Source of the DNA: Betaproteobacteria bacterium
GTDB lineage: Bacteria; Pseudomonadota; Gammaproteobacteria; Burkholderiales; Ferrovaceae
Assembly: GCA_028866015.1 (NCBI GenBank)
Contig: JAGWIW010000013.1
Span: 1-48,362 of the forward strand
Direction: 5' to 3'
DNA: 48,362 nt
In this document: positions 48,228 through 48,362 of the stretch, one piece after another
Layout of the letters: every line of letters begins with the position of its first letter
Position numbering within the stretch: the first letter of the stretch is position 1
Notes under the pieces: model-generated
Told to the model about the DNA's origin: nothing
Databases searched by the model: none
Seen by the model: the letters and a program-made list of their open reading frames with translations, nothing else
Translations under genes and position numbers: made by a program

Positions 48228-48362
48228 TCAGTCCAGCTTGATGAAATGCTCGCGGTAATGCTTGAGCTCTGCGATGGATTCCTCGATGTCCGCGAGCGCT
48301 TCGTGGCGCGCGGACTTCTTGAACGACCCATACACCTGGGGCTTCCAGCGGCGTGACAATTC
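48228..48362 (-). CDS. orn: Oligoribonuclease, C-terminal fragment cut by window edge
   Basis: The last 44 residues of the DEDDh 3'-5' exonuclease that degrades 2-5 nt RNAs and pGpG to mononucleotides. [31 protein letters not shown] and the terminal YREHFIKLD match the Orn C-terminus, including the catalytic His/Asp of HEALADI (family HxxxxD). The upstream three-quarters of the gene lie outside the window. The convergent gap to dsbD is 24 bp. Confidence 0.9.
   Translation of the reverse strand, partial: ELSRRWKPQVYGSFKKSARHEALADIEESIAELKHYREHFIKLD

Overview
The window looks like a piece of a betaproteobacterial chromosome with a GC content of roughly 60% judged by eye. The reasons are a Gram-negative envelope gene set (waaF, lpxK, kdsB, exbB/exbD, pagL, dsbD, mltF, amiC), the exbB-exbD-lpxK-UPF0434-kdsB-adk gene order, a polyhydroxybutyrate (PHB) gene set that includes the phasin-like regulator PhaM, and the yhdP/nitrilase pair. 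This lineage assignment is inference; no rRNA or tRNA gene is present to anchor it. Pyrophosphate-based glycolysis and energy genes (pfp, hppA) would fit a methylotrophic, nitrifying or chemolithotrophic relative, but the genus cannot be named from this sequence.

Layout. 1-4947 (minus): yhdP and the start of a nitrilase-family amidase. 5081-7210 (plus): ilvE, a small zinc-finger protein and waaF, tightly coupled. 7188-16140 (minus): one unbroken co-directional block. It starts at alr, runs through a trb/virB-type secretion cluster (trbB-C-D-E-J-L and a small membrane protein, 14990-8773) and ends in xdhC and mocA. 16219-19430 (plus): a YheT-type hydrolase, an unidentified outer-membrane barrel protein and phosphomannomutase/phosphoglucomutase. 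19424-20604 (minus): ispF and ispD; then mltF (plus). 22142-28207 (minus): serS, recR, ybaB, dnaX, pagL, the SRP RNA gene ffs, hbdH and ribA. 28351-31513: folA and pip (plus) flank phaM and phaZ (minus). 31483-39185 (minus): a nine-gene run of a Nudix CoA pyrophosphatase, hppA, pfp, adk, kdsB, UPF0434, lpxK, exbD and exbB. xseA (plus) follows an AT-rich gap with DnaA-box-like sites. 40739-45379 (minus): miaA, mutL, amiC and tsaE, chained by overlaps. 45470-48203 (plus): queG and dsbD; the 3' end of orn closes the window.

How the genes work together. Most of the window is housekeeping: cell envelope, isoprenoid precursors, DNA repair, tRNA modification and cofactors. Two accessory themes stand out. 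The first is pyrophosphate metabolism: PPi-phosphofructokinase sits beside a proton-pumping pyrophosphatase of the K+-independent type and adenylate kinase. The second is the trb-like type IV secretion cluster. It has intact ATPases, pilin, VirB3-, VirB5- and VirB6-like genes, but the core-complex genes trbF-G-H-I are missing exactly between trbE and trbJ, which here overlap by 4 bp. There is no relaxase, coupling protein, integrase or flanking tRNA. This core-less, apparently domesticated secretion or pilus cluster is the best candidate for an undescribed system.

The genome is very compact: six of seven convergent gene pairs overlap at their 3' ends, and two divergent pairs have start codons only 26-30 bp apart. 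No CRISPR array, insertion sequence, prophage, tRNA or rRNA gene was seen.
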